64,000 nt of DNA from Parabacteroides sp. PF5-6 (GTDB taxonomy: Bacteria; Bacteroidota; Bacteroidia; Bacteroidales; Tannerellaceae): the NCBI RefSeq assembly GCF_029504695.1, contig NZ_JAQFIN010000005.1, positions 186,001 to 250,000 of the forward strand, given 5' to 3'. A program made the translations under genes and the position numbers. The notes under the pieces were generated by a model, which saw only the letters and a program-made list of their open reading frames with translations, had not been told where the DNA came from and did not search any database. Of the stretch, positions 7,634 through 17,400 are shown piece after piece (position 1 is the stretch's first letter; each line of letters starts with the position of its first letter).

Positions 7634-9397
7634 CTACTTAAACTGTTCCTGATAAAGCTTATAATATTTCCCTTGTTGGGCCAGGAGTTCTTCGTGGTTG
7701 CCTTGTTCGATGATCTCGCCGTTTTCGAGTACGAGGATCAGGTGGGCGTTGCGGATTGTCGAGAGGCGGTGGGCGATGATCAGGCTGGTACGGCCTTCCA
7801 TCAGTTGGTCGAGGCCGCGCTGGATGAGGATCTCGCTGCGGGTGTCGATATTGCTGGTGGCTTCGTCGAGCAATAGGATCGAAGGATCGGCTACGGCGGC
7901 ACGGGCGATATTCAATAACTGGCGTTGTCCCTGGCTGAGGTTGGCGCCGTCATTCTCGAGCATGGTGTCGTATCCGCGCGGCAGGCGGCGGATAAAGGAA
8001 TGGGCGGCGGTCAGTTTGGCTGCTGCCACGACTTCTTCATCGGTGGCGTTGAGGCGGCCGAAACGGATATTCTCCCGCACGGTGCCGGTGAACAGGTGGG
8101 TGTCTTGCAAGACGATCGCCATCCGTTCCCGGAGATTTTGCCGTTTGATGCGAGTGATCGGATAACTATCAATACTGATCTCTCCCGAACGGATATCATA
8201 GAAGCGGGGCAGGAGGTTCATGATCGTAGTTTTTCCGGCACCCGTAGCTCCCACCAGGGCGATCTTACATCCGGGACGGGCGTGTAGGGATATGCCTTTC
8301 AATACGGTTTGATCCGCATCGTATCCGAAGACAATCTCCTGCATGCAGACTTCTCCTTTCACTTCATTCAGGGCAATGGCATCGGGTGCATCCACCGGCT
8401 CGGGTTCTTCGTCGATCACCTGGAAGATACGCTCGGCTCCGGCAAGGGCAGACTGTATACTGTTGTAAAGGCTGGCCAACTGGTTGATGGGACGGCCGAA
8501 CTGACGGGAATATTGCAGGAAAGCGGCCAGGCCTCCCACGTCGAATCCGCGGAAAAGCGCCAGTAATCCGCCGGCGATGGTGATGATCACAAAGTTCAAG
8601 GTATTGAGGTTCTGCATCACCGGCATCATCAGGCCGGAATAGAATTGCGCCTTCTGCGATTTGCGGTTCAGATCCTGGTTGAAGGCTTCGAAGTCGGCTT
8701 CGACCTTTTCTTCGTGCCCGAAGAGTTTGATGACCTTTTGCCCGCTGATCATTTCTTCGGTATAGCCGTTGATATCGCCCAATGCGGCTTGTTGCGCCGT
8801 GAAGTATTTGCGGCTTTTCCCGACGATAAAACGGGCAAAGAATACCATCAGGGGGATCGTGATCAGGGATACCAGGGTGAGTAATGGGCTGATGTAAAGC
8901 ATCATCACGAATATACCCGTGAGCATCAATACGCTGGTCATGATCTCCGCCAGGCTGTCGGTCAGGGCGTCGCTGATCCGGTCGATGTCGTTTGTATAGC
9001 GGCTCATCAGGTCGCCATGCTGGTGGGTGTCGAAATACTTCAACGGCAGATGTTCCATCTTCGCGAACAGTTCGGCACGGATGCGGGTGACGGTTTGCTG
9101 GCCGATCACATTCAACAGGCGGTATTGTATCCAGGTGGCGGCTACGCCCACGATGTAAATGCCACCCAAGACCAACAGGATCCGGATGAGGCCGGGGATA
9201 TTGCCGGGCATGATATAGTCGTTGATCACCGGACGCAACATATACGAACCGGTCAGGCTGCAAACGGCTTCGATCACAAGCAATACGGCGATAAAGAATA
9301 ATATCTTCTTGTCGGCACGCAGATAGGAAGCCATGCGGAATAGCGTTTTTTTGCTTTCCCGGGGCTTGTCGGCTTGTTTGTGTTTGCTGTGTGCCAT
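7634..9397 (-). CDS. ABC exporter half-transporter, consensus ATPase subunit
   Basis: The 587-residue protein has six transmembrane segments (about 20-320) fused to a C-terminal ATPase. Walker A is GATGAGKTT, the signature is LSQGQRQLLNIARA, and Walker B is SILLLDEATSNID with the catalytic Glu present. This is the MdlB/MsbA-like type IV exporter fold. The gene follows a second half-transporter by 77 bp, and that partner has a degenerate Walker B, so the two likely form a heterodimer. Exported substrates are typically lipids, peptides or drugs; the substrate here is unknown. A palindromic repeat fills the gap between the two genes. Confidence 0.9.
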   Translation of the reverse strand: MAHSKHKQADKPRESKKTLFRMASYLRADKKILFFIAVLLVIEAVCSLTGSYMLRPVINDYIMPGNIPGLIRILLVLGGIYIVGVAATWIQYRLLNVIGQQTVTRIRAELFAKMEHLPLKYFDTHQHGDLMSRYTNDIDRISDALTDSLAEIMTSVLMLTGIFVMMLYISPLLTLVSLITIPLMVFFARFIVGKSRKYFTAQQAALGDINGYTEEMISGQKVIKLFGHEEKVEADFEAFNQDLNRKSQKAQFYSGLMMPVMQNLNTLNFVIITIAGGLLALFRGFDVGGLAAFLQYSRQFGRPINQLASLYNSIQSALAGAERIFQVIDEEPEPVDAPDAIALNEVKGEVCMQEIVFGYDADQTVLKGISLHARPGCKIALVGATGAGKTTIMNLLPRFYDIRSGEISIDSYPITRIKRQNLRERMAIVLQDTHLFTGTVRENIRFGRLNATDEEVVAAAKLTAAHSFIRRLPRGYDTMLENDGANLSQGQRQLLNIARAAVADPSILLLDEATSNIDTRSEILIQRGLDQLMEGRTSLIIAHRLSTIRNAHLILVLENGEIIEQGNHEELLAQQGKYYKLYQEQFK

Positions 9398-9406
9398 TTT
9401 TAGGAT

Positions 9407-9471
9407 TTTAAGTCTTTTAGGTCTTTTAGGTCCTTTAGGTCGTAAATGACCTAAAAGACTTAAAAGACCTA
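9407..9471. repeat. AGGTCTTTT palindrome between the two ABC genes (copy B)
   Basis: AAGTCTTTTAGGTC repeats on the left are matched by GACCTAAAAGACTTAAAAGACCTA (9448-9471) on the right around GTAAAT. It belongs to the same family as 4231-4334 and 45481-45585. It sits inside a probable operon, so it could act as an RNA hairpin that tunes relative expression. Confidence 0.7.
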
Positions 9472-9474
9472 TTT

Positions 9475-11196
9475 CTATGTATTTCTTTGTGAGTTATAGA
9501 TTTCCTGATAGATCGTTGAACTAAGCATCAACTCTTCCGGTCTGCCTATGGCGTCGATCTCGCCGTCTTCGAGCACGATCACCCGGTCGGCCGACTGCAT
9601 GGTGTGAATCCGCTGTGTGATGATAAACAAGGTTGTATCTTTCAACAGGCGGTTCAGGTTGGAACGGATCTTCAATTCGGTCTCACTATCGACCGCACTC
9701 GTACTGTCGTCGAGAATCAATACTTTCGGTTTGCGCAATAAAGCCCGCGCGATGCAGAGCCTTTGCTTCTGGCCACCGGAAATATTCACGCCGCCACGTC
9801 CCAGGACGGTGTCGTATCCGTCGGGGAATGACGCGATGAAATCGTGGGCTTCGGCTGCCCGGGCGGCTTCTTCTACCTCTTCTGCCGTAGCGTTGGCATT
9901 GCCCCAGCGCAGGTTCTCACCGATCGTGCCGGTGAAGAGCTCATTTTTCTGCAAGACGACTCCGACCTTGTGATGCAGTTCATCGAGCGCATAGTCTTTT
10001 ACGTTGCGCCCGTCGATCAGTACCTGGCCTCCGGTCACATCATACAGGCGCGGGATCAGTTGCAACATCGAACTTTTGCCCGATCCGGTCATGCCGACAA
10101 CCGCAATGGTTTCACCCGGCTGCACGTCGAAATCGATCTGGCGAAGCACATCCGTCTCTCCTCCGGTGTACCGGAAACTGACGTTGCGGAAGCTGACCCT
10201 TCCCTCGCGGATCGCATGATGGCCCTGTTGACCTTCCGGCGTATCGCTCAATGACGGCTCTTTATCCAATACCTCGACAATGCGTTTGGAGGAAGCCGAC
10301 GCCCGCGCATAGGTCATAATCACCATCGAAAGCATCATCAAGCCCATCAATACCTGCATCAGGTAGTTGACGAATGAGATCAATTCGCCCACCAGTAGCT
10401 GACCCGACATCACCTTCACCCCGCCAAACCAGAGGATCGCCAGGATCGAGAGATTCATGATCAACTGCATCATCGGAAACATGGCGACAATGATATTGGA
10501 CGCCTTGATCACCATATCGCGCAGATCCTCGCTATTGCGCACGAACTTCTCGGTCTCGAAGTCCTCGCGTACAAAGGATTTCACGACACGGATATTGATC
10601 AGGTTCTCGCGTACCACACCATTCAACGCGTCGATCTTCTGTTGCACGATCAGGAAGAACGGAAACCCTTTGCGCAGGATCAGGTACACACTGATGGCCA
10701 GTAGAGGCACCGAGGCGGTCAGGATCAACGCCAGGTCCGTATTGATATGGATAATGAAAAAGATAGCCATCACCAGCATCATCGGCGCGCGCAGCATAAT
10801 GCGCATAGACATCATAATGACCTGCTGGATACGGGTCACATCATTGGTCAGGCGGGTGATCAGCGAAGCGGAACTGAAATAGTCGATATCGGGAAAGGCC
10901 AGTTGCTGAATCTTACGGAAGAGGCTGCTGCGCAGGTCGGTACCAAAGCCGATAGAGGTGCGGGAAGACACATAGATATTGATCACGCTGGCCGTCAAAC
11001 CCAGGATCGAAACGGCGATCATCAGGATCCCGGTCCGTGTAATCACCGACAGATCATTCTGCATCACCCCATCGTCCACAATACGGGCCATGAAATAAGG
11101 CTGGATCGTCTCACCCACCACCCCTATAAATACAAGGAACGGGCTAAGCCATAAACTTGCCCGGTATTTCTTTAGTATTTTCCAGTATTTTTTCAT
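9475..11196 (-). CDS. ABC exporter half-transporter with degenerate Walker B
   Basis: The 573-residue protein has six transmembrane segments followed by an ATPase domain. Walker A is GMTGSGKSS, the signature is ISGGQKQRLCIARALL, and Walker B is VLILDDSTSAVD. The residue after the Walker B Asp is Asp rather than the catalytic Glu. In heterodimeric exporters such as TM287/288 or BmrCD this marks the subunit forming the degenerate nucleotide site. It is first in the operon with the consensus partner downstream. A -7 box lies about 20 bp upstream at 11213-11220, and a 22-bp-period palindrome array starts 82 bp upstream. Confidence 0.9.
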   Translation of the reverse strand: MKKYWKILKKYRASLWLSPFLVFIGVVGETIQPYFMARIVDDGVMQNDLSVITRTGILMIAVSILGLTASVINIYVSSRTSIGFGTDLRSSLFRKIQQLAFPDIDYFSSASLITRLTNDVTRIQQVIMMSMRIMLRAPMMLVMAIFFIIHINTDLALILTASVPLLAISVYLILRKGFPFFLIVQQKIDALNGVVRENLINIRVVKSFVREDFETEKFVRNSEDLRDMVIKASNIIVAMFPMMQLIMNLSILAILWFGGVKVMSGQLLVGELISFVNYLMQVLMGLMMLSMVIMTYARASASSKRIVEVLDKEPSLSDTPEGQQGHHAIREGRVSFRNVSFRYTGGETDVLRQIDFDVQPGETIAVVGMTGSGKSSMLQLIPRLYDVTGGQVLIDGRNVKDYALDELHHKVGVVLQKNELFTGTIGENLRWGNANATAEEVEEAARAAEAHDFIASFPDGYDTVLGRGGVNISGGQKQRLCIARALLRKPKVLILDDSTSAVDSETELKIRSNLNRLLKDTTLFIITQRIHTMQSADRVIVLEDGEIDAIGRPEELMLSSTIYQEIYNSQRNT

Positions 11197-11212
11197 GCTT
11201 TTTTCGCCCGTA

Positions 11213-11220
11213 CAAAGGTA
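11213..11220 (-). promoter_or_regulatory. -7 box of the ABC exporter operon
   Basis: On the minus strand this reads TACCTTTG, an exact TAnnTTTG match about 17 bp before the start codon at 11196. Confidence 0.5.
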
Positions 11221-11277
11221 AACAATTCTTCAAAATGTAAACACCTGTATGCGAGCATATTGTAAGGAGTATTTATT

Positions 11278-11361
11278 TGTTGATAATTATCAACAGATTT
11301 GTTGATAGTTATCAACAGATCTGTTGACAATTGTCAACAAATGTGTTGACGGTTATCAACA
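11278..11361. repeat. Four-unit TGTTGA-TCAACA palindrome array (copy A)
   Basis: Four 18-bp palindromes of the form TGTTGAyAATTrTCAACA occupy 11278-11295, 11300-11317, 11322-11339 and 11344-11361. The period is exactly 22 bp. The array lies upstream of the ABC operon and in the 288-bp gap before the ORF6N gene. A second copy in the same orientation is at 53906-53989. Confidence 0.85.
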
Positions 11362-11484
11362 AGTAAATACTCCCGGCAATTATAAGAAATACTCCTATCA
11401 GTTCGCGCGGCTGACTATCTGACCGAATGGCTTTGTTTTTTCGTTTAGAATTATTATCTTGTGCAGATTAAAAAAAACTAAACT

Positions 11485-12042
11485 ATGGAATTGATATTAA
11501 TCCAATCCAAAATTTATGAGATCCGCGGTTTGAGAGTAATGCTCGATTTTGATCTGGCAGCAATGTATGGGGTCTTAACCAAACGATTGAATGAGCAAGT
11601 TAAGCGTAATATAAGACGTTTTCCTCCTGATTTCATGTTTCAAATCACAAAAGAAGAATGGGATAACTTGAAGTCGCAAATTGCGACTTCAAGTTGGGGC
11701 GGAAGCCGTAAATTACCTTATGTCTTTACTGAGTTGGGAGTGTCTATGCTCAGTAGCATCCTCAGTTCGAATATAGCTATTGATGTCAATATCTCTATTA
11801 TGCGTGCCTTTGTAGCTATTCGCAATGTATTGACAGTTGCCAAAGAAAAAGATGAACTATCAGAGTTGATAACACGTGTGGAGTTATTGGAAGAAATCAG
11901 CGAAGAAACATTAGTAGCTATCAATGATCTATCGGAAGATACCCGGAAAGAGTTTGAGGATATTTATATTGCTCTTTCCGAGTTGAGTACTCGCCAAAAG
12001 CAATTGTCTAAGCCACGTAATCCGATAGGATACAGAAAATAA
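11485..12042 (+). CDS. ORF6N domain-containing DNA-binding protein
   Basis: The 185-residue protein carries an N-terminal ORF6N domain (about residues 5-90). Motifs include KIYEIRGLRVMLDFDLAAMYGV, then RRFPPDFMFQITKEEW and the Y/FTELGVSMLSSIL segment, with a C-terminal coiled coil (LITRVELLEEISEETL...). ORF6N is a KilA-N-related domain first described in phage antirepressor-type proteins, and chromosomal copies are frequent in Bacteroidales. The cellular role is unknown. It is transcribed alone. A paralog of nearly equal length is at 61627-62196, also next to an array of 22-bp-period palindromes. Confidence 0.82.
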   Translation: MELILIQSKIYEIRGLRVMLDFDLAAMYGVLTKRLNEQVKRNIRRFPPDFMFQITKEEWDNLKSQIATSSWGGSRKLPYVFTELGVSMLSSILSSNIAIDVNISIMRAFVAIRNVLTVAKEKDELSELITRVELLEEISEETLVAINDLSEDTRKEFEDIYIALSELSTRQKQLSKPRNPIGYRK

Positions 12043-12097
12043 GGCGAAGAATAAAACCTCCAAGCGTATGATAAGGAAAGCGGCGAATGATTAGTGA

Positions 12098-12126
12098 TTG
12101 AAGAACTGAAAATTATTGTACCTTTG
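12098..12126 (+). promoter_or_regulatory. Promoter of the delta prime/GldB operon
   Basis: TTG at 12098-12100 is followed after 18 bp by TACCTTTG (12119-12126), close to the Bacteroidota -33/-7 arrangement. The start codon lies 47 bp downstream. Confidence 0.55.
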
Positions 12127-12173
12127 CTTTCATAAATCGAAGATAAGACGATTTGTTCGTAAAGAAAAAACAG

Positions 12174-13298
12174 ATGTATTTCAGAGATATTATTGGTCAG
12201 GAAGAGGTGAAGGGGCGTTTGATTCAATCCGCTAAGTTGGGGATCGTTCCTCATGCACAATTGTTTACAGAACAGGGGGGAGCGGGGGCTTTTGCGCTTG
12301 CCGTGGCCTATGCCCGTTACCTGAATTGCCGGCAACGGTCGGATACGGATGCCTGTGGCCGATGTCCTTCCTGTCTGAAATATGATGAGCTGGCACATCC
12401 CGACCTGCACTTTGTATTTCCGATTGTTTCGAAAAAAGATAAAAAAAAGGAAGTCTGTGATGACTACCTGACCGAATGGCGTGGTTTTCTTCAGGGCCGA
12501 CCTTATTTCTCCATCGATCAATGGCTGGAATATATGGACGCGGGAAACTCACAGGCGATTATTTACTCCAAAGAAAGCGATGAGATTATCCGGAAGCTGA
12601 CGCTGAAAATCTATGAAGCGGATTACCGGGTCTTATTGGTATGGTTGCCGGAAAAGCTGCATCAGACCTGCGCCAATAAACTGTTGAAAGTGATCGAAGA
12701 GCCGCCGACGAATACGATTATCCTGATGGTTTCGGAAGCACCCGACCTGATCATTGGAACGATCCAGTCGCGGGCCCAACGCATCAATGTGCGTCCGATC
12801 AAAGAAGACGCCGTTCGTGAAGCGCTTATCCGGCAATATCATCTGGTGGAAAAGGATGCCAAGCGCATTGCCCATCTGGCGGCGGGCAACTATATGAAAG
12901 CGATGGAAGCCATCAGCATGGGGGAAGAGAATGAGTTTTTCCTCGAACAGTTCAAAACGATGATGCGTAATTCCTGGGCGCGTAATGTGAAAGGTATGCG
13001 GGCGATGGCCGATACGATGGCGGCGATCGGGCGCGAGCGGCAGAAGAATTTCTTTGCCTACTGCCAGCATCTGATCCGGGAGAACTTCGTTTACCGCTTC
13101 CAGTCGGCCGAACTCAATTATATGAATAAAGAAGAAGCCGGTTTTGCCGTTAACTTTGCCCCGTTTGTGAACGAACGCAATGTGTTCGACCTGATGGAAG
13201 AGCTGGCCAAAGCCGAGCAACATATCGCGCAGAATGTGAATGCGAAGATGGTCTTTTTCGATCTCGGACTGCGTATCACTGTGTTGATAAAGAAATAA
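12174..13298 (+). CDS. holB: DNA polymerase III subunit delta prime
   Basis: I chose ATG at 12174 (MYFRDIIGQEEVKG); a TTG 21 bp upstream extends the frame but adds lysine-rich residues not expected in the family. The 374-residue protein is the clamp-loader wrench subunit. It has a zinc module (C52, C61, C64, C67) and a degenerate P-loop (TEQGGAGAFAL), as expected for delta prime, which does not hydrolyse ATP. The conserved KLLKVIEEPP segment and an SRAQRI sensor-like motif in place of SRC are present. It acts in loading the sliding clamp at replication forks. A GldB-like gene follows after 24 bp, so the pair is probably an operon. Confidence 0.87.
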   Translation: MYFRDIIGQEEVKGRLIQSAKLGIVPHAQLFTEQGGAGAFALAVAYARYLNCRQRSDTDACGRCPSCLKYDELAHPDLHFVFPIVSKKDKKKEVCDDYLTEWRGFLQGRPYFSIDQWLEYMDAGNSQAIIYSKESDEIIRKLTLKIYEADYRVLLVWLPEKLHQTCANKLLKVIEEPPTNTIILMVSEAPDLIIGTIQSRAQRINVRPIKEDAVREALIRQYHLVEKDAKRIAHLAAGNYMKAMEAISMGEENEFFLEQFKTMMRNSWARNVKGMRAMADTMAAIGRERQKNFFAYCQHLIRENFVYRFQSAELNYMNKEEAGFAVNFAPFVNERNVFDLMEELAKAEQHIAQNVNAKMVFFDLGLRITVLIKK

Positions 13299-13322
13299 TA
13301 ACCCTTCAAAGGAATTACGGAT

Positions 13323-14303
13323 ATGAACATTCGAATCTTATTTACTTTTCTTCTGTTTTTCTCCTTCACCGGATGTAGTGCATATGCCCGTCCTTCGGCG
13401 GAACCCCTGTCTGTGGATCGGTTCGATCAGCGCCTGTTGGAGTATATCGAGAATCCGGATGCGAGCCTGCAAGAGGCGCTCGTACGTGATTATCCGGTGA
13501 TGCTCGATCTGATCGGGAAAGGTATATTGAATATGAAGTCGGTCGATGCACCCGGCTTCTTCGAGAAGCTATCCGCTTATTATTCCAATCCGGCGTTGCT
13601 GGCGCTCTATAAAGAATCGGTCGCGCGTTTCGATCAGATCGAAGCCGTTGAACAGGGACTGGGCGATGGCTTCGCTTATCTGCAGGCGTGTTTCCCGGCG
13701 ATGCAACCGCCGCGTGTGTATATGCATGTGTCCGGTTTAAACCAGAATATCTTGACGGGCGAGAATACCTTGTCGCTCTCTATCGATAAATACCTGGGTG
13801 TCGACTATCCATTGTACGAAGAATTCTTTTACGACTACCAACGCATAAAGATGCAACCGCGGTCGGTCGTGCCCGATTACCTGACGGGCTGGCTGATGAG
13901 CGAATATGCTTTCGCCGGAAAAGAGAATGTCTTGCTGGAACGCATGATCTATGCCGGGAAAATAAAATACCTCGTGAGCCGGGCTTGTCCGGAACATGCT
14001 GCCGAACAATTGATGGGCTATACCGAAGAGCAAATGCAGTTGGTAAAGCAAAACGAAGGGGTGATCTGGCAAACGATAATTGAACGCAAACACCTGTATA
14101 CCCCCGACCATATCGTGACCAATCAGTATTTCGAAGAGCAGCCTTCTCCTTTCTTTACGGACGAGATGCCGGGAAATATTGGGGCTTTTGTCGGTTGGCA
14201 GATTGTGGAACACTATATGAAAGAAACGAAGAGTACGCCGGAGCAGTTGATGCAAAGCCATAATGCGCAGGAAATACTGTCTCTTTCACGGTATAAGCCA
14301 TAA
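13323..14303 (+). CDS. GldB-like gliding-motility-related lipoprotein
   Basis: The 326-residue protein begins with a lipoprotein signal (FFSFTGC, Cys18). It matches the GldB pattern: FDQRLLEYIENP near the N-terminus, a central DKYLG.DYPLYEEFFYDYQRIKMQP segment, and a C-terminal PGNIGAFVGWQIVEHYM. GldB belongs to the gliding/type IX secretion gene set in Bacteroidetes, but non-motile Bacteroidales carry homologs of unclear function. It follows delta prime by 24 bp, a linkage that suggests shared transcription rather than shared pathway. Confidence 0.75.
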   Translation: MNIRILFTFLLFFSFTGCSAYARPSAEPLSVDRFDQRLLEYIENPDASLQEALVRDYPVMLDLIGKGILNMKSVDAPGFFEKLSAYYSNPALLALYKESVARFDQIEAVEQGLGDGFAYLQACFPAMQPPRVYMHVSGLNQNILTGENTLSLSIDKYLGVDYPLYEEFFYDYQRIKMQPRSVVPDYLTGWLMSEYAFAGKENVLLERMIYAGKIKYLVSRACPEHAAEQLMGYTEEQMQLVKQNEGVIWQTIIERKHLYTPDHIVTNQYFEEQPSPFFTDEMPGNIGAFVGWQIVEHYMKETKSTPEQLMQSHNAQEILSLSRYKP

Positions 14304-14429
14304 AAAAAACCGCCCCATTCTCACGAACAAGACGGACTTACCTAATTAAACCTAATTCTAATACCATGAAAAACACTATATCTTAATAACAAGGTAGGAT
14401 TGAAAATGTTCATGATAATCAAAGAAAAA

Positions 14430-17400
14430 TTATTTTTTATTGAATTGACTCGGAGCTATTCCGAAAAATTTGGTAAAACAGCGTGTAAAATACTTCGGAT
14501 CATTGAATCCTACTTCATAGGCTATTTCGGAAATATTCATCGTCAAGCCTTCGCCGATTTCCAATAACTCTTTTGCTTTATTCAAGCGGTAGGAGCGAAT
14601 GATCTTTACCGCTGATTGCCCGGTGAGCGATTGTAATTTGGAGTGTAACAGACTTTTGCTCATATTCATCTCGGTCATTAACATGGAAACGTCGAAATCC
14701 GTATGCTGATAATTATTCTTTAAAACATTCATTAAGTTTTCCAGGAATACTTTATCCGGCGAGCGTTCTTCCATTTCCAGTCTTTTTACATCCATATTAT
14801 TACTGAAATCATTATGCAGCCGGTGACGTAATTCCATTATATTTTCAATCCGGGCGATTAAAAGATCGGCATCAAACGGCTTGGCGATATATCCGTCGGC
14901 TCCGACTTTATATCCTTCTATTCGCACCGGAGTCGAACTTTTTGCTGTCAGGAGCAATACCGGAATATGTGAAGTGGAAAAGTTATTCTTTATCTTTTTA
15001 CAGAATTCCAATCCGTCCATGACCGGCATCATCACGTCGGAAATGATAAAGTCGGGTAAGAACTTCAATGCTTTCTGCAGTCCGGACTCCCCGTGTGGCG
15101 CTTCCAGTATATCGAACTTCTCTTCCAGAATCGAGCGGATATAGATACGCATATCCACATTGTCTTCCACGATCAACAATCGGGGTTTTGTTCCTCCTGT
15201 CGTATCTTCATATTCTTCGTATGTCTCTTCCGCATAATCCATTTCCGGCATCTGATAGGCTTCTGCCGTATCTGCGGTCAGATCCTCCGGCAAGATCGGC
15301 AATAAGACGCGGAACGAAGTGCCGCCACCCGGATTGTCTTCGACCCATATCCGTCCGTTAAAGATCTCGACAATTTGTTTGCATAACGATAGTCCTATGC
15401 CTGTACCGCTCTGTCCCTGCATCGGATAGATCATTTTATTATCTGCCTGGAAGAAACGCTCGAAGATCTTTTCTTTATATTTCTCGGGAATACCGATACC
15501 CGTATCGTTTACGGAAATATAAAGCCAGTTGCCTTCTTCCGGATTCCGGGATACTGTCGTGATATAGGTCGTGATCTTGCCCCCGTCGGGCGTGAATTTT
15601 CCCGCATTGGAAAGCAGATTGCTCAACAGGCGTTGCAGCATCTCCGGATCGAAGTTGAGGATCCGGGGTTGTATCCGGTAGAATTCTTTCAGGGTGATTT
15701 GCCGGGGTTTAATGGCCACCTGGAAAGGTTGGAGAATGGTAGTAGCGAACTCTTCCAGGTTGCCGGGCTTTTTATTTATTTTCAATGCCCCTTCCTCTGC
15801 TTTGCGGAAGTCCATCAATTGATTGACCAGCGATAAGAGGTATTTGGAGTTCCGGTGTACGAGGTTCAGTTGATCGACCACTTTCGGATTCTGGCTCAGT
15901 TTGAGCGCCTGCTCGATCGGTCCCTGGATGAGGGTTATGGGGGTTTTGAATTCATGGCCGATATTGGTGAAGAAGTTAATCTTGTCTTGTGTCGCCTGAT
16001 TCAATTGTTTACTCAATACCTCCAATTGCTCTTTCTGGCGGGTTATCTTATCGTTCTGTTCCAATAGCTGTTTGTTCTGTTCCGAAATCTCTTCCTGGTG
16101 CACCATCAATTGATGCAGTGTCTTTTCCAGATCGCTGGCCTGAGCCGCGAGACGTTCTTTCTGTCGCTCAATCTTCTCTGTCCGTTCCGCCACATTCTTT
16201 TCCAGCCGTATCTTTTGCTTTTGCAGGTCCCGCATTCTCTTGCCGCTGAAGAAATAGACCAGTAACACGATAAAGGCAAAACAACAGAACATAAACCATT
16301 TCTCTTTGTAGAAAGGCGGAATGACCCGGATCGGCAATTCGGCAATATGCTCCGACCATTCGCCGTCGGGACGGGTACATTTGACTTTGAAGATATATTT
16401 ACCGGCCGGCAGATTGGTGTAATTGGCAAAGCGGCGGTTGGCATCCACTTCGGTCCATTCCTGGCTAAAGCCATCCAATATGTAGGCGTAGCGGATTTTC
16501 TCGGGAGCGATATACGATAAGGCAGAGAATTCCAGCCCGAACGATTTGTCTTTTTCCCGAAGCCGCCATCCTTCTTTCAGGATATCCGGGCTGACCTTCT
16601 GGTTGTACAAGGTCGCTTTGACTATGCTTACCTTCCCTTCGTTTTGGTTGTTTTCGGTCACTTGGGGATGAAAAGAAACGACGCCGTTCAGATTCCCGAA
16701 AAATATTTCACCACTGCGGCGCCTGCAGGAGGCCACCCAGTAGAACTGATTGGTGGAGAAGCCATCGGAAGCATAAAAATTCATGGATTTCTTTTTCACG
16801 GGAGAGAAGCAGGATAAGCCGGAATCCGAACTGATCCAGAGATTGCCTTCGTCATCTTCCTGAATGCCATAGATGACATTATTCGATAAACCGAAGTCGG
16901 TATTATACAATTGGAAGAAAGGTTTGCCGTCTGCGTCGTATTCCATGTGCGCTAATCCGTATCCGTAGGTGCCGACCCAGATCTCTCCGTTTTTTGTTTC
17001 GAAGATGCAATTGATCTTTTCGTTTACCGAACCTTTGGCACCGGCCGGAAGGATATTGTATCGCTCCGCTTCAACTATGCCGTTCGCGATGTCCGACGCA
17101 TTCAAATCCAGGCAATAGAGTCCAAACCCGGTGCCGACCCACAGGTGCCGTTTGTTGTCGAGGCATAAGCCGAATACTTCTTTGATCCTTTTCCCATACT
17201 CCATATCCTGCAAAACAGGAGTGGTTTTGCGTTTCCTGATATCATAAAACTCCAAACCGACATGCGACCCGATCCAAAGCGCCTCCAATACTTCGTCGTA
17301 GATAATCCAGGAGACGAGGGGAGAGATAAAAGCTCCTTCATCCAATAGGTCTTCGGCCCGGTCGAAATGCCCTTCCCGGTTCAGGGACATACGGTTGAGC

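Noticed and set aside
8364-9263. Long open frame (299 codons) on the same strand as the ABC exporter, in another frame
   Set aside because: It lies wholly inside a well-supported ABC gene and its translation is Arg/Pro/His-rich low-complexity protein, typical of a frame shadow.
11278-11361. Cluster of TTATCAACA words as a replication origin
   Set aside because: The words fall in regular palindromes with a 22-bp period, a second copy exists at 53906, and neither dnaA nor an AT-rich unwinding region is nearby.
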